This document shows, one piece after another, positions 1 to 7,911 of a DNA stretch of 64,000 bases; position 1 is the stretch's first letter; every line of letters begins with the position of its first letter. Origin of the DNA: Paenibacillus tyrphae (GTDB lineage: Bacteria; Bacillota; Bacilli; Paenibacillales; NBRC-103111); contig NZ_BSDJ01000037.1 in NCBI RefSeq assembly GCF_027925525.1, forward strand, positions 1-64,000, given 5' to 3'. Under the pieces are notes generated by a model. It made no database searches, was not told where the DNA came from, and was given only the letters and a program-made list of their open reading frames with translations. Both the position numbers and the translations under genes were made by a program.

Positions 1-77
1 ACCTGAAGACGGTGGTTTCTGTGTAAAAAAAGCCTGCGTGCCTTGGGAGTTTCAAAAGCAATTTGGTGCGACAAAAG

Positions 78-1187
78 CTATTGAACATCGGCCTGTATCC
101 ACACTCTTCCCATCCACGTGTCGATCAAGTACCATCCGTTCCACTGCTCTTGCGCTTGTACCTTTTGAGGCGTAAGTCCGCCGACGGGAGCTTTGTCCAA
201 AGGGCTTCGATACATCGCCGCTTCCTTTGTAAGCTCAAGAAGCCGCTCCGTTTTTTGCGCCTCAATCGGCATTTGTCCGGCGTCGACCCATTTGTCGCCT
301 GCCCAGGTGCTCACTTTGCGCCAATTGCCCCATACCGCGGAGGTTTGTACCGTTTGCGACGTAAGCGATAGCGCCGTGCGGATCATTTTACCGTTCCGCG
401 ATTCGTACAACCGGGCGGTTTCCGGCAAATAAATTCGCCCCTGCTGTTCCCGCTCCGTTCCTTCTGTCTGCGTAGCCATAAAGCTATTGATTCCATTCAC
501 GACACCCTGCGTCAATCGGTCCAAATAGCCGGCATCCGATAATTTCTCATCTTCCTCCGGGTTGGTCATGAACCCCATTTCCACCAAAATGGTCGGTACC
601 TCCGACCAGTTGAATCCGGACAGGTCGGACCGCGGCACAATGCCTCGGGAAGCCGCTCCCGTAGCAGCCAGCACTTCGTTCAATACGTCCTGAGCAGCCT
701 CTTTGCTTTGGGCGAATATTGGCCGGCTCCAGTCGCTCCATGCGGGATAAAGCAAGGAAATGCCTTTCGTCTTCGAAGAACCGTCCCCGTCGGCATGGAC
801 GCGAACCGCCAAATCGGCACGCGCCTGGTTGCACACGGCCGCTCTTTCTTTGTTGGAGAGATCCACTTCATGCGTATCACGGGTCATGCGTACTTGATAA
901 CCGAGGGCTTCCAGCTTTGCTTTCATCAGCAGGGATGCCTCTAAGGTTACGACATATTCCGGCTTTTTCGTTTTTACTCCTCGGGTTCCCGAAGTTACCT
1001 TGGCCTTCATTTCCTTTGCCCCGGGACCTACGGGCTCAAGCTCGTTGTTCCCATACAGCTGATGACCGGGGTCCAGACAAATGACCGGTTCCTTAGAATT
1101 TTTGGCTTCCGCACTGGCCGCCGGACCAATGGACGCACTCAGCAGTAAACCCGTTACGACGACAATAAACCCTAATCGGCGTGTCAT
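78..1187 (-). CDS. Secreted N-acetylmuramoyl-L-alanine amidase (Amidase_3) with C-terminal tandem SH3-like module
   Basis: Zinc amidase that cleaves the amide bond between muramic acid and the stem peptide of peptidoglycan outside the cell. Residues 1-26 form a signal peptide ending in an ASA-type site. The Amidase_3 domain (about 34-235) shows the zinc and catalytic set: His42 in DPGH, Glu83 in VVTLEAS, His131 in RVHAD and Glu203 in VEMGFMTNP. The last 120 residues hold two repeats, each ending in a W..(I/V).TW.G..W pattern. The same pair occurs at the end of the peptidase encoded just upstream. The start at 1187 follows AAAGGGTGAAG; a longer reading to 1301 would overlap the upstream gene and put residues before the signal peptide. 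It is the second gene of a two-gene operon, 44 bases after the M14 peptidase. Confidence 0.93.
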   Translation of the reverse strand: MTRRLGFIVVVTGLLLSASIGPAASAEAKNSKEPVICLDPGHQLYGNNELEPVGPGAKEMKAKVTSGTRGVKTKKPEYVVTLEASLLMKAKLEALGYQVRMTRDTHEVDLSNKERAAVCNQARADLAVRVHADGDGSSKTKGISLLYPAWSDWSRPIFAQSKEAAQDVLNEVLAATGAASRGIVPRSDLSGFNWSEVPTILVEMGFMTNPEEDEKLSDAGYLDRLTQGVVNGINSFMATQTEGTEREQQGRIYLPETARLYESRNGKMIRTALSLTSQTVQTSAVWGNWRKVSTWAGDKWVDAGQMPIEAQKTERLLELTKEAAMYRSPLDKAPVGGLTPQKVQAQEQWNGWYLIDTWMGRVWIQADVQ

Positions 1188-1231
1188 TGAAGCTTCACCC
1201 TTTCGCTTGCGCTGCGTTTCATGAATCATGT

Positions 1232-2692
1232 TCATTGCGCTTCCGTCCGCTTCTTGTACGGTATCCAGAAGTCTCCTCCCCAAGTATGGATCAAAACCCA
1301 ATCATTCCACCGTTCCAATGTACCGATCTTTTGAGGCGTCAGCATGCCTGCCGGTTCCTGATTCTCTGCGCCGGGACGCTTGAATAAAGGCGTCGCGTCC
1401 TGCAACTCGATTTCTTGGACGAATTTCTCGGTGTGCCCTTGAAGGTAAGATGCCTTATCGAGATGTACCCACTTCGTGCCCAGCCAGGTCGATATCCGGA
1501 ACCAGTCCCCCATACGGGCATCCGAAACGACCGGTCCGGCGGGAGTCTCGCCCCCTGTAGGAAAAGATTCGTTAGGGCGGTTATACAGCTTGACCGATTC
1601 AAGCAGTTGGAGCTTATTCTCCACCGTCTCAATAGGATAGCGTTGTCGCGACAGCTTGTAGCCTTCCGAAGCCAAGAATAGGCCCATCGTCTGATTTTCC
1701 GCCCAAATGTCGGTAAACGTCCAGAGAGGCAGCGCCGTTTCCTCATGATACGGCCCCAACTCAGCCGTAAACCCGGGGCGTCCGAATTGAGCGATAAACC
1801 AGTCCGTAAATCCTCCCCCGGACGGATAATCCTCCGGCTTGACCAAGCTATATCCTGTCATACCACTTAGGGTTGCAGCCATTTTCCGGTCCCGCTCCAA
1901 GTTCTCCGGCTTGGTATGAAAATGCCAATACAAGACGCGCCCGGAAGTATGATACGATAAGGCAATTTCCGGATCGGCGTCGTAAGTAAACCGGATCATG
2001 CTTTGCGCTTCCGCCGTTTCCGCAGGCTCCGAGCCCTTGTAATTTTTATACATCGGATATTTGGTCGAGTAGCGAATTCCGGTCCATTCCGCGGGATACT
2101 GCCGGTTAATGTCTATACCTTGCGCATTGGCTTTCCATCGGCTGAAATCGGCGCTGCCACCATTCATGCTTAACAGTCCTGGCCTCGCGCCTTCGGGAAA
2201 GGCATCGAGTCCCTTTTGCTGAAGCGTCACGCCGTCCGGGTTTACCATCGGAATAAACCAGATCGAGCAGTGATCCAACAACTCCCGAACCACATAGTCG
2301 CCATATTTCATATTATGCTCGTAGGCATAAGCATAACGGTCGATCATATATAAAATGAGATTCGTCCCCATCCACTCTCTGGCGTGCTGAGACCCGTCAA
2401 TTAGAACGGATGCTTCGCCTTTGCCCAGCTTGACCGCTATAATCTCCTTACCGTACGCGGTTTTGCCGATCGGCTTGACTTGAATGAGCTCCGGATAAGC
2501 TTCCGCCAGCTTACGGATATGCTCTGACATTAAATCGTACGTGTAGGCTTGGTAAGGGCTTACAATTTCTTTGTTGACCGCCGGCTTCTCATCTGCAAAA
2601 GCGCTCTCATTTCCCAAGTAGCCGGTAGCGACGAAGAGCACCATAACAGCTGCCGCTATCGTTGTTCTTTTCCGCTTTGAATGCAAGCTCAT
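1232..2692 (-). CDS. Secreted M14-family zinc carboxypeptidase with the same C-terminal SH3-like module
   Basis: Exported metallopeptidase of the M14 family, probably acting on wall peptides (gamma-D-glutamyl-diamino acid type) or other extracellular peptides. A signal peptide covers about residues 1-33 (AFA-DE). Zinc ligands are visible as His103 and Glu106 in SQHAREW and His248 in SYHTSGR. INRQYP provides the substrate Asn-Arg, and Glu311 in FTAELGPYHEE is the catalytic glutamate. From about residue 355 the protein carries two repeats (ISTWLGTKWV and IHTWGGDFWI) homologous to those of the downstream amidase. It is the first gene of the pair. The promoter region to the right has a TATAAT box, a perfect 18-bp dyad and a Spo0A-like box. 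Family assignment is firm; the substrate is inferred. Confidence 0.92.
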   Translation of the reverse strand: MSLHSKRKRTTIAAAVMVLFVATGYLGNESAFADEKPAVNKEIVSPYQAYTYDLMSEHIRKLAEAYPELIQVKPIGKTAYGKEIIAVKLGKGEASVLIDGSQHAREWMGTNLILYMIDRYAYAYEHNMKYGDYVVRELLDHCSIWFIPMVNPDGVTLQQKGLDAFPEGARPGLLSMNGGSADFSRWKANAQGIDINRQYPAEWTGIRYSTKYPMYKNYKGSEPAETAEAQSMIRFTYDADPEIALSYHTSGRVLYWHFHTKPENLERDRKMAATLSGMTGYSLVKPEDYPSGGGFTDWFIAQFGRPGFTAELGPYHEETALPLWTFTDIWAENQTMGLFLASEGYKLSRQRYPIETVENKLQLLESVKLYNRPNESFPTGGETPAGPVVSDARMGDWFRISTWLGTKWVHLDKASYLQGHTEKFVQEIELQDATPLFKRPGAENQEPAGMLTPQKIGTLERWNDWVLIHTWGGDFWIPYKKRTEAQ

Positions 2693-2733
2693 CTCACCTG
2701 TCCCATTTCTGTCGTCTCATATTAGGACTTATT

Positions 2734-2804
2734 AACTAGCAACTGCTAGTTCATTATAGTAGATTTATGGCATAAAATATATATTTTTTAGGTAAATTTC
2801 GACA
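2734..2804 (-). promoter_or_regulatory. Promoter with 18-bp palindrome and a Spo0A-like box upstream of the M14/amidase operon
   Basis: On the minus strand a perfect TATAAT lies at 2758-2753, with no good -35 hexamer 16-18 bases upstream. Immediately downstream, around the expected transcription start, is the dyad AACTAGCA-AC-TGCTAGTT (2734-2751), the usual size and position of a repressor operator. TTGTCGAAA, a match to the Spo0A box TGNCGAA, lies at about 2797-2805, roughly 50 bases upstream of the expected start. The lack of a -35 box would suit activation by Spo0A. The boxes are seen directly; the regulators are inferred. Confidence 0.55.
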
Positions 2805-2932
2805 ATTTTCAACATTTCACCTGCGCAAAAAGAGGTAACACGATTCGCATTTTTCCGTGCTTGGCTGCATTGGCCGACAATAAGCGTCAGTACCGTTCAA
2901 AGTTCGCCATGGCCTGCCCCATGAGCCGTAAG

Positions 2933-2975
2933 CACAAAAAAGAGTTGAGGACCAAAGCCTCAACTCTTTTTTGTG
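2933..2975. terminator. Perfect 18-bp hairpin with T/A flanks between divergent genes
   Basis: An 18-bp perfect stem (2933-2950 with 2958-2975, loop ACCAAAG) contains six A residues and six T residues at its ends, so it reads as an intrinsic terminator on either strand. It sits between two divergently transcribed genes, where neither gene needs a terminator. It therefore suggests an unannotated short transcript or a relic of a lost gene. Confidence 0.6.
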
Positions 2976-3077
2976 TCCGACCATAGTCAGATGAAGCGGA
3001 TTATGATAAAATAAAAACCATCAAGTTTCATTATATGATATTTAGTTTCGTAAGATGAAACAAAAGGAGAGATGACG

Positions 3078-3878
3078 ATGGATCAGGATCGGAGTGTGAA
3101 AGCACGCGTTCAGGAACAATTCGGCAAGCATGCGGAGAAATATGTGGCCAGCGAGGGACACGCGCAAGGGGATGATCTTGAGGTACTGCTTCAGTGGCTC
3201 GATCCCCGGCCCGAGTGGCAGGTGCTCGACATCGCGACCGGCGGAGGCCATGCAGCCGGGAAGCTTTCTCCCCACGTCCGGTACGTTGTTGCAACCGATC
3301 TGACCCGGCCCATGCTCGACGCGGCGGCCGCTCACCTTACAGGCCGGGGATGCGATAACATTCTGTACACCGTCGCGGATGCGGAGCATCTGCCGTTTCT
3401 GGACGCCGCGTTCGATGCGGTCAGCTGCCGGATCGCCGCGCATCATTTCCCGAATCCCGCGCTCTTCATGCAGGAAGCGGCGCGCGTGCTGAAGCCCGGC
3501 GGACGTTTCGTGTTCATCGACAACGTCGCCCCGGAGGATGAGGCCTTGGCCGCCTTCATGAACCGCTTCGAGGCCATGCGCGACCCAAGCCATGTCCGCT
3601 GCTTGCCGGTCAGTGAATGGAAGGCGCTGGCCGAAGCGTCCGGACTGCGCGTCGTTCACGAGCAAATGGGCCGGAAGCGGCACGCTTTTCCGTCCTGGGT
3701 GCGGCGGACCGCCGATACGGAGGAGCAGGCGCGGCAGGTCGAGCAGTTTATCCTTGACGGCTCCGCTTCCAGCCGCGAATACTTTTCCGTGCAGGCCGGC
3801 GAAGGCGCGGACGGGGCGCTGCAATCGCTGCAAATCGACGATTGGCGCGTCCTTCTGGAGAAAACGGCACAGCCGTAA
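3078..3878 (+). CDS. Class I SAM-dependent methyltransferase (UbiE/Methyltransf_11 type)
   Basis: Soluble methyltransferase of about 266 residues. The AdoMet-binding motif I is VLDIATGGGHAAGK near residue 47. It is followed by an acidic strand end (VVATDL), a motif II-like DAEHLPFLDAAFDAV and VLKPGGRFVFID near residue 145. These are typical of the UbiE/YcgJ group. The substrate cannot be told from sequence. The ATG at 3078 is preferred because AAAGGAGA at 3063-3070 is 8 bases upstream; the ATG at 3072 would be only 2 bases away. It stands alone and converges with the lipoprotein gene to the right, with a GC-rich hairpin between them. Confidence 0.85.
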   Translation: MDQDRSVKARVQEQFGKHAEKYVASEGHAQGDDLEVLLQWLDPRPEWQVLDIATGGGHAAGKLSPHVRYVVATDLTRPMLDAAAAHLTGRGCDNILYTVADAEHLPFLDAAFDAVSCRIAAHHFPNPALFMQEAARVLKPGGRFVFIDNVAPEDEALAAFMNRFEAMRDPSHVRCLPVSEWKALAEASGLRVVHEQMGRKRHAFPSWVRRTADTEEQARQVEQFILDGSASSREYFSVQAGEGADGALQSLQIDDWRVLLEKTAQP

Positions 3879-3888
3879 CGTCTATTCC

Positions 3889-3907
3889 GACCCCGCTAAG
3901 CGGGGTC
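3889..3907. terminator. GC-rich hairpin between convergent genes
   Basis: GACCCCGC-TAA-GCGGGGTC forms a perfect 8-bp stem. It overlaps the stop codon of the lipoprotein gene and lies 10 bases after the methyltransferase stop. There is no long T run, so it is at best a weak bidirectional terminator. Confidence 0.45.
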
Positions 3908-5053
3908 CGGCTCTCCCGTGCCGCCGCCGGAGGCGCCATACGTCACGTGGCTCTCAAACGACGGATTCAGCGGCACGATCATGATGTGCGTCTGCCCCGG
4001 CCGGAATACGGCTTCGCTGCCTTGCTCGTAATAGCGGACCGGATCGTTCGCCTTATCCCGTCTCCACTCCAGCGACTTCACCTTGCCCTGCCGGAACAGC
4101 AGCGCCGGACCTTTGCCGGTCAGCCGAACGTCGAGGCGGCCTTCCTTATCCAGCACTTTGTGATCGGTGCCCATCACGACCACATTGGAAGCGCTCAGCG
4201 GCTGATCGTTGTTCAGATCGGTATGCTTGCTGCCGTTGATCGACCGTTGGTACTTGCCGCTGGCCGCATCATACTCGTAAGAGACGACATAGCTTTTCCA
4301 CAGAAAGGTAATATCTACTTTGGGAGCATCCTGCGCCGCCGTCCCCATCGCCCCGACCGCTTCCTCCTCGTTTTTCGCAAAGGCGTATACCGGTCCCGTC
4401 GGACCTTGCTCGTCCAGCCCCCGCTTTTGCGCACCTGCGCGGATGTTCTCCAGATTCGTATACAGGTTGTGCGGAGCTTTCCGCGACTTCTCCCGCCAGA
4501 AATAAGGCCCGGCATTCGTAATCTCGTCCAGATCGGCGATCTTCTCTTTCCGAAGCTGCTCGTACGCATCCGGACTGCCGCCCGCATGCACCTGAATCGC
4601 CCCGAAGGTTTTACCGATATCGATAAAATAAGGCCGAATGCTGCGCACCGGGCCGATCGGCTCCGCGAACGCGCTGCTCTGGAACAGCGCCACGAGACGC
4701 GTCACTTCGCCTTCGGCCAGCACTTCGAACAAGACGTCCGCCTGCGTCAGCCCGCTTTGCGGCCTGGCCGCGGGATGGTTATTGATCATGACCATCACCG
4801 GCCGGGCGTTGCTGGGCTGTGGCAGCATCATCCCGGTCAACGGCGCCTGATAGGCCGGCGGCTGGACCGGTGGCGTCGGCGGCGGGTCCGCAACGGACTT
4901 CTCCGGCTCGACCGGCGCAGCGACGGGCTTGTCCGGCTGCCCGCCGCCCGTTAGGCTACAGCCTGCCGCCGTCATGGCGAGGCTGCCCGCCAGCAGCGCG
5001 AGCCTCCCCCGCCGCCAGAACCGTCTCCATCTTCTCCATCCTCTTCGTTTCAT
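3896..5053 (-). CDS. yerB: YerB-like lipoprotein (DUF3048)
   Basis: Predicted membrane-anchored lipoprotein. A positively charged N-terminus and hydrophobic segment lead to a lipobox (MTAAGC, Cys near residue 31). A Pro-rich linker follows, then the DUF3048 region: NARPVMVMINNHPAARPQSG, ADVLFEVLAEGEVTRL and GPVRSIRPYF. These match the B. subtilis YerB family in arrangement. The molecular function is not established. The ATG at 5053 has AGGTG six bases upstream; the GTG at 5062 lies within that ribosome binding site and is not used here. It is monocistronic and convergent with the methyltransferase. Confidence 0.88.
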   Translation of the reverse strand: MKRRGWRRWRRFWRRGRLALLAGSLAMTAAGCSLTGGGQPDKPVAAPVEPEKSVADPPPTPPVQPPAYQAPLTGMMLPQPSNARPVMVMINNHPAARPQSGLTQADVLFEVLAEGEVTRLVALFQSSAFAEPIGPVRSIRPYFIDIGKTFGAIQVHAGGSPDAYEQLRKEKIADLDEITNAGPYFWREKSRKAPHNLYTNLENIRAGAQKRGLDEQGPTGPVYAFAKNEEEAVGAMGTAAQDAPKVDITFLWKSYVVSYEYDAASGKYQRSINGSKHTDLNNDQPLSASNVVVMGTDHKVLDKEGRLDVRLTGKGPALLFRQGKVKSLEWRRDKANDPVRYYEQGSEAVFRPGQTHIMIVPLNPSFESHVTYGASGGGTGEPDPA

Positions 5054-5235
5054 ACACGTCACCTCATCTGCATGTCCTCTAGTAATCTATATTCTAGCGA
5101 GGCTTGATTTAGAAGCGATTTCGCGCAAAAAGACGAAAGATGTGCGCTTTTCAATATATTTAACGCGCTTTCTTCCCAAAGGTTCCCAACGACCTCCGAA
5201 TCTCCAAACAAATCGCAGCAGGGAAAAAGGAAAAA

Positions 5236-5245
5236 TTGTCGAAAA
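5236..5245 (+). promoter_or_regulatory. Spo0A box upstream of the KinB-like kinase gene
   Basis: TTGTCGAAAA matches the 0A-box core TGTCGAA exactly. It lies about 100 bases before the start of the kinase gene in an otherwise empty 293-base gap (5054-5346). No convincing -10/-35 pair was found, so the location of the promoter is open. Confidence 0.5.
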
Positions 5246-5346
5246 TAACCATTTAAGATGCCGCCGTTGTCCGAAATCGTACCGACCGGCTTGATCAGAA
5301 GATTACGTTTGCGGTTCGCTAGTCCATCGCCATCAGGAGGTGTCTT

Positions 5347-6612
5347 ATGATTGAAGTTCTTCCCCTGCTGCTGAACATCTTTATCATTATTCTATCGATC
5401 TTTTTTTATCAAATCGTTTGTCTCGACAAAGACAGGCCGGAGCGTACCAACCGGTGGTTTCTGCTCCTGTTCTCCATCGTAGCGATGGCCATGTGCATGG
5501 CGTTTCCGATTCACTTGTTTTCCGGGCATATTTTCGACCTGCGCTATGTGCCGATTCTGCTTTGCTATTTGTACGGGGGCCACCGCAACCTGCTTTATAT
5601 TTCCATCGCCTATCTCGCCTTCCGGTCGCTGCTCGGCGGAGAAGGTATGGTAACAACGGTGGTCGTGTATGCGATTGTGTTTCCGCTAATGATCATCTTC
5701 GGTCCCTTTCGACCCGCCCAGCGCAAAATCAAGCGCGTGCTTCACGGCATCGGTTTAACCCTCGTCTGGGCGCTTACAGCCGTCGTGTTCTCCAGCTTTC
5801 GCACCGGAAGGGAAGAGCTTCTCTTCAGTTGGTTTCTGATGTATTTAATCCTTGTTACGACCTTCACGATGGCGATGTCACTTTTTATTTTGGAGGGAAT
5901 TTATGAAAAAATGAAGCTGCGCAAAGAAGTGGAGCGCGCGGAGAAAATGTATCTTGTCGGAGAGCTCGCCGCCTCGTTCGCCCATGAAATCCGCAATCCG
6001 CTCACCGTTGTAAGCGGCTTTTTGCAATTGATGGGCAAAAATCAGATTGCGGAAGAAGCCAAACCCGATTACTTGCGTATGATGATCAACGAATTGGAGC
6101 GGGCCCAAGCAATCATTTCGGATTATTTGGCGATTGCCAAGCCGAAGACCGATTCGATCCAACTTATCCAATTGGAGCCGTTGCTGAGGCAAATCATCGA
6201 GTTGATGTCCCCTTACGCGCTCATGAACACGGTCAGCATCGCCAGCTCCATCGAGCAGGGCCTTCAGCTCAAGGCCGATGCTTCCCGGCTCAGCCAGTCG
6301 CTGATCAACATTGTCAAGAACGGCATTGAAGCGATGCCCGACGGGGGAACCTTGGAAATCAAAGCGTACCGGAAGCAGAGAAAGCTTTTGATTGAAATAG
6401 CGGATCAAGGCATCGGCATGACCCAGGCGGAGATCGACCGGCTTGGCACCCCTTTTTATACGACCAAAGAAAAAGGCACCGGCATCGGTACCATGGTCGC
6501 GCTCGGCATTATCGGAAGCATGGGCGGCCGCACCGAAGTGCACAGCGAGAAGGGAGCCGGGACGACCTTCACGATCATTCTGCCCGTGCGGTCGAGCACG
6601 GTCTCAGAATGA
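5347..6612 (+). CDS. KinB-like multipass sensor histidine kinase
   Basis: Membrane kinase expected to autophosphorylate on His and feed the sporulation phosphorelay or a similar pathway. Residues 1-185 contain about six hydrophobic helices in a 5TMR-LYT-like arrangement with almost no extracytoplasmic domain. The cytoplasmic part starts with the H box GELAASFAHEIRNPLT (His213). It continues through ELERAQAIISDYLAIAKPK, an N box (INIVKNGIEAMP near 310), DQGIGM and GTGIGTMVALGII, which is a complete HATPase_c domain. Length (421 residues) and layout match B. subtilis KinB. The start is set by AGGAGGTG six bases upstream. No response regulator is adjacent, as expected for an orphan sporulation kinase. 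Its end overlaps the convergent gene by 9 bases. Confidence 0.88.
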   Translation: MIEVLPLLLNIFIIILSIFFYQIVCLDKDRPERTNRWFLLLFSIVAMAMCMAFPIHLFSGHIFDLRYVPILLCYLYGGHRNLLYISIAYLAFRSLLGGEGMVTTVVVYAIVFPLMIIFGPFRPAQRKIKRVLHGIGLTLVWALTAVVFSSFRTGREELLFSWFLMYLILVTTFTMAMSLFILEGIYEKMKLRKEVERAEKMYLVGELAASFAHEIRNPLTVVSGFLQLMGKNQIAEEAKPDYLRMMINELERAQAIISDYLAIAKPKTDSIQLIQLEPLLRQIIELMSPYALMNTVSIASSIEQGLQLKADASRLSQSLINIVKNGIEAMPDGGTLEIKAYRKQRKLLIEIADQGIGMTQAEIDRLGTPFYTTKEKGTGIGTMVALGIIGSMGGRTEVHSEKGAGTTFTIILPVRSSTVSE

Positions 6613-7059
6613 GCAGTAGGCTTGCGAACGGTCGATCAAGCGCGAACGCTCGAAGGCGGCACCCTCATGGGCATGTCCCGCCGACGGGTTCAGCAGCTGC
6701 GCGGTCAAATCGGCCAGAGCGACTTCCGCGATGTCCGTGCGCACCGGTCCCCACGCCGCGGCATGACTCCGAACGTAGCTGACAGCTTCGCAAACGGACA
6801 ACCCCTTCAGCTTCAAAAAGACCGAAGTCCACCGCACGATATCGGCGTACGGCTGCGTGTTCGGCACAATGTATTCCGACCATCCGTTCACGCCGTGGCA
6901 GGACAGCTTCAGCAGTCCGCAGTTGCAGTCGCGGCAATTGCCCGCGATGCGCGCCTCAATCAGCCGACAGTCGAACCGGTAGACCTCGATAAGCCCGATC
7001 CGGCTCGTCGACAAGACACCTTCGTTAACTTCGGGCAGGGGATCGCTTAATTTCAACAT
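6604..7059 (-). CDS. Unknown protein under c-di-AMP riboswitch control; Cys-rich, enolase-N-domain-like
   Basis: A 151-residue protein of unknown function. Its N-terminal half reads RIGLIEVYRFDCRLIEARI, then a Cys cluster (NCRDCNCGLLKLSC), then HGVNGWSEYIVPN. The spacing of IEVYRF, LLKL and GWSEY resembles the N-terminal capping domain of enolase-superfamily enzymes, without the barrel; this is a weak inference. The ATG at 7059 lies 9 bases after GGAG, while the alternative ATG at 7065 is only 3 bases away. A terminator and a ydaO-type riboswitch precede it on the same strand, so its expression should fall when c-di-AMP is high. Confidence 0.72.
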   Translation of the reverse strand: MLKLSDPLPEVNEGVLSTSRIGLIEVYRFDCRLIEARIAGNCRDCNCGLLKLSCHGVNGWSEYIVPNTQPYADIVRWTSVFLKLKGLSVCEAVSYVRSHAAAWGPVRTDIAEVALADLTAQLLNPSAGHAHEGAAFERSRLIDRSQAYCSF

Positions 7060-7100
7060 GAGCATTCTCTCCTTTTTTAGGGAAATATGGGGTGTTTTAG

Positions 7101-7156
7101 TTTAATAAAAAACAAAAAGAAGCCCAAGAGCAGAGAAACTCTACTCTCGGGCTTCT
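7101..7156 (-). terminator. Expression-platform terminator of the minus-strand c-di-AMP riboswitch
   Basis: Read on the minus strand, an 18-bp stem begins AGAAGCCC and ends GGGCTTCT (7118-7156, TTT loop, two G-T pairs). It is followed by TTTTTGTTTTTT. It lies between the aptamer and the start at 7059, as expected for transcriptional control. Confidence 0.88.
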
Positions 7157-7209
7157 ACCACGGGAAATCACACAGGCTGCAGAGGCACGATCGTCGTTCT
7201 CTCTCAATC

Positions 7210-7358
7210 CGCTTACGAGGTTAGCTGTCGGATTCGGGCTTGAGAGTGCCCTACCCCTGCGCTTGCAAAACAAGCGCGAAAGGATTCACCCCATGAAACC
7301 GTCCTTCTCATCGGCGGTTTCGATTGGTTCCCCCGCTTCCCGGTTCGGGAATTCAGCG
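7210..7358 (-). ncRNA. ydaO/yuaA c-di-AMP riboswitch aptamer (minus strand)
   Basis: On the minus strand the conserved ydaO elements occur in order: AACGCTGAA at the 5' end, GCGGGGGAACC, GGGGTGAATCC, GGGGTAGGGC, CCCGAATCCGACAGCTAAC and CTCGTAAGCG closing P1. They match the conserved positions of the c-di-AMP riboswitch class. A terminator hairpin follows, and the controlled gene starts at 7059. Known members of this class turn expression off when c-di-AMP is bound. Confidence 0.9.
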
Positions 7359-7389
7359 TTTGGTTTGGAATATCAAGTTATTGACATGA

Positions 7390-7418
7390 ATCATACGCCG
7401 GTTGCGGCGCAAAGTAAA
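7390..7418 (-). promoter_or_regulatory. Sigma-A promoter for the minus-strand riboswitch
   Basis: On the minus strand TTTACT (7418-7413), a 17-base spacer and TATGAT (7395-7390) lie about 25 bases upstream of the aptamer. The plus-strand riboswitch has a near-identical promoter. Confidence 0.6.
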
Positions 7419-7644
7419 ATCCGAAACCGCACGCTATTTTTGATCTTTTTGCTTTTTTGGCATGTGGAAACGGATTCATATGGAATCGGCATGGATTATC
7501 GATACAAAAGCTGCGTGATTCGTCACTTTTCACCTTTTTCAAGAAAATCGAAGAAATACAGAGATTTATGCAGAATAACGGAGATCGGCATCATCTTTCT
7601 CCTTCCAAATATATCCTAAGGCCGAATATGCGCTGCGACGTTTC
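7419..7644. other. Gene-free spacer between divergent riboswitch promoters
   Basis: About 225 bases, AT-rich in part. Short open frames here lack ribosome binding sites and do not look like protein. I see no further structure. Confidence 0.5.
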
Positions 7645-7674
7645 TTTACACCGGCTAAATCGCAGGCGTATGAT
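7645..7674 (+). promoter_or_regulatory. Sigma-A promoter for the plus-strand riboswitch
   Basis: TTTACA (7645-7650), an 18-base spacer and TATGAT (7669-7674) lie about 30 bases before the aptamer. Confidence 0.6.
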
Positions 7675-7707
7675 ACGACTCAAGTTGATTCGCAAACCCA
7701 ATCACAT

Positions 7708-7875
7708 CGCTTAATTTCCTTACCAGGAAAGCGGGGGAACCAAAACAAGCGATGCGGCGCACACCGAGAGCCGTGCCGCCCATCGCATTGGGGTGAATCT
7801 CGATCGCGCATGCCGCACATGCGCCAGAGTAGGGCGACTCTCACCGCCCGAATCCGTCAGCTAACCTCGTCAGCG
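7708..7875 (+). ncRNA. ydaO/yuaA c-di-AMP riboswitch aptamer (plus strand)
   Basis: This carries the same ordered elements as the minus-strand copy: CGCTTAA opening P1, AAAGCGGGGGAACC, TTGGGGTGAATCT, AGTAGGGCG, GCCCGAATCCGTCAGCTAAC and CTCGTCAGCG closing P1. It is a second, independent aptamer pointing the other way, with variable hairpins of its own (CGGC-rich near 7756-7779, GCGCATG near 7806-7823). It precedes the gene at 8014. Confidence 0.9.
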
Positions 7876-7911
7876 CAGTCGAGAGAGGCATCGCTATTCG
7901 CGCGTAAGACA

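Noticed and set aside
1-77. Left edge searched for an amidase terminator
   Set aside because: A T-rich stretch follows GCACGCAGGC on the minus strand but no convincing stem could be formed.
2921-2986. A 21-codon frame across the orphan terminator
   Set aside because: It is formed by the hairpin sequence itself and has no ribosome site.
6622-7050. 142-codon plus-strand frame opposite the Cys-rich gene
   Set aside because: The minus-strand gene has a strong ribosome site and riboswitch; the plus frame has neither.
7381-7409. TTGACA at 7381 as a plus-strand promoter
   Set aside because: No -10 element at 16-18 bases (the sequence there is GCGGCG).
7263-7714. Overlapping plus-strand frames of 118 and 85 codons between the riboswitches
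   Set aside because: They lack ribosome sites and run over the minus-strand aptamer and its promoter; the region is better explained as regulatory.
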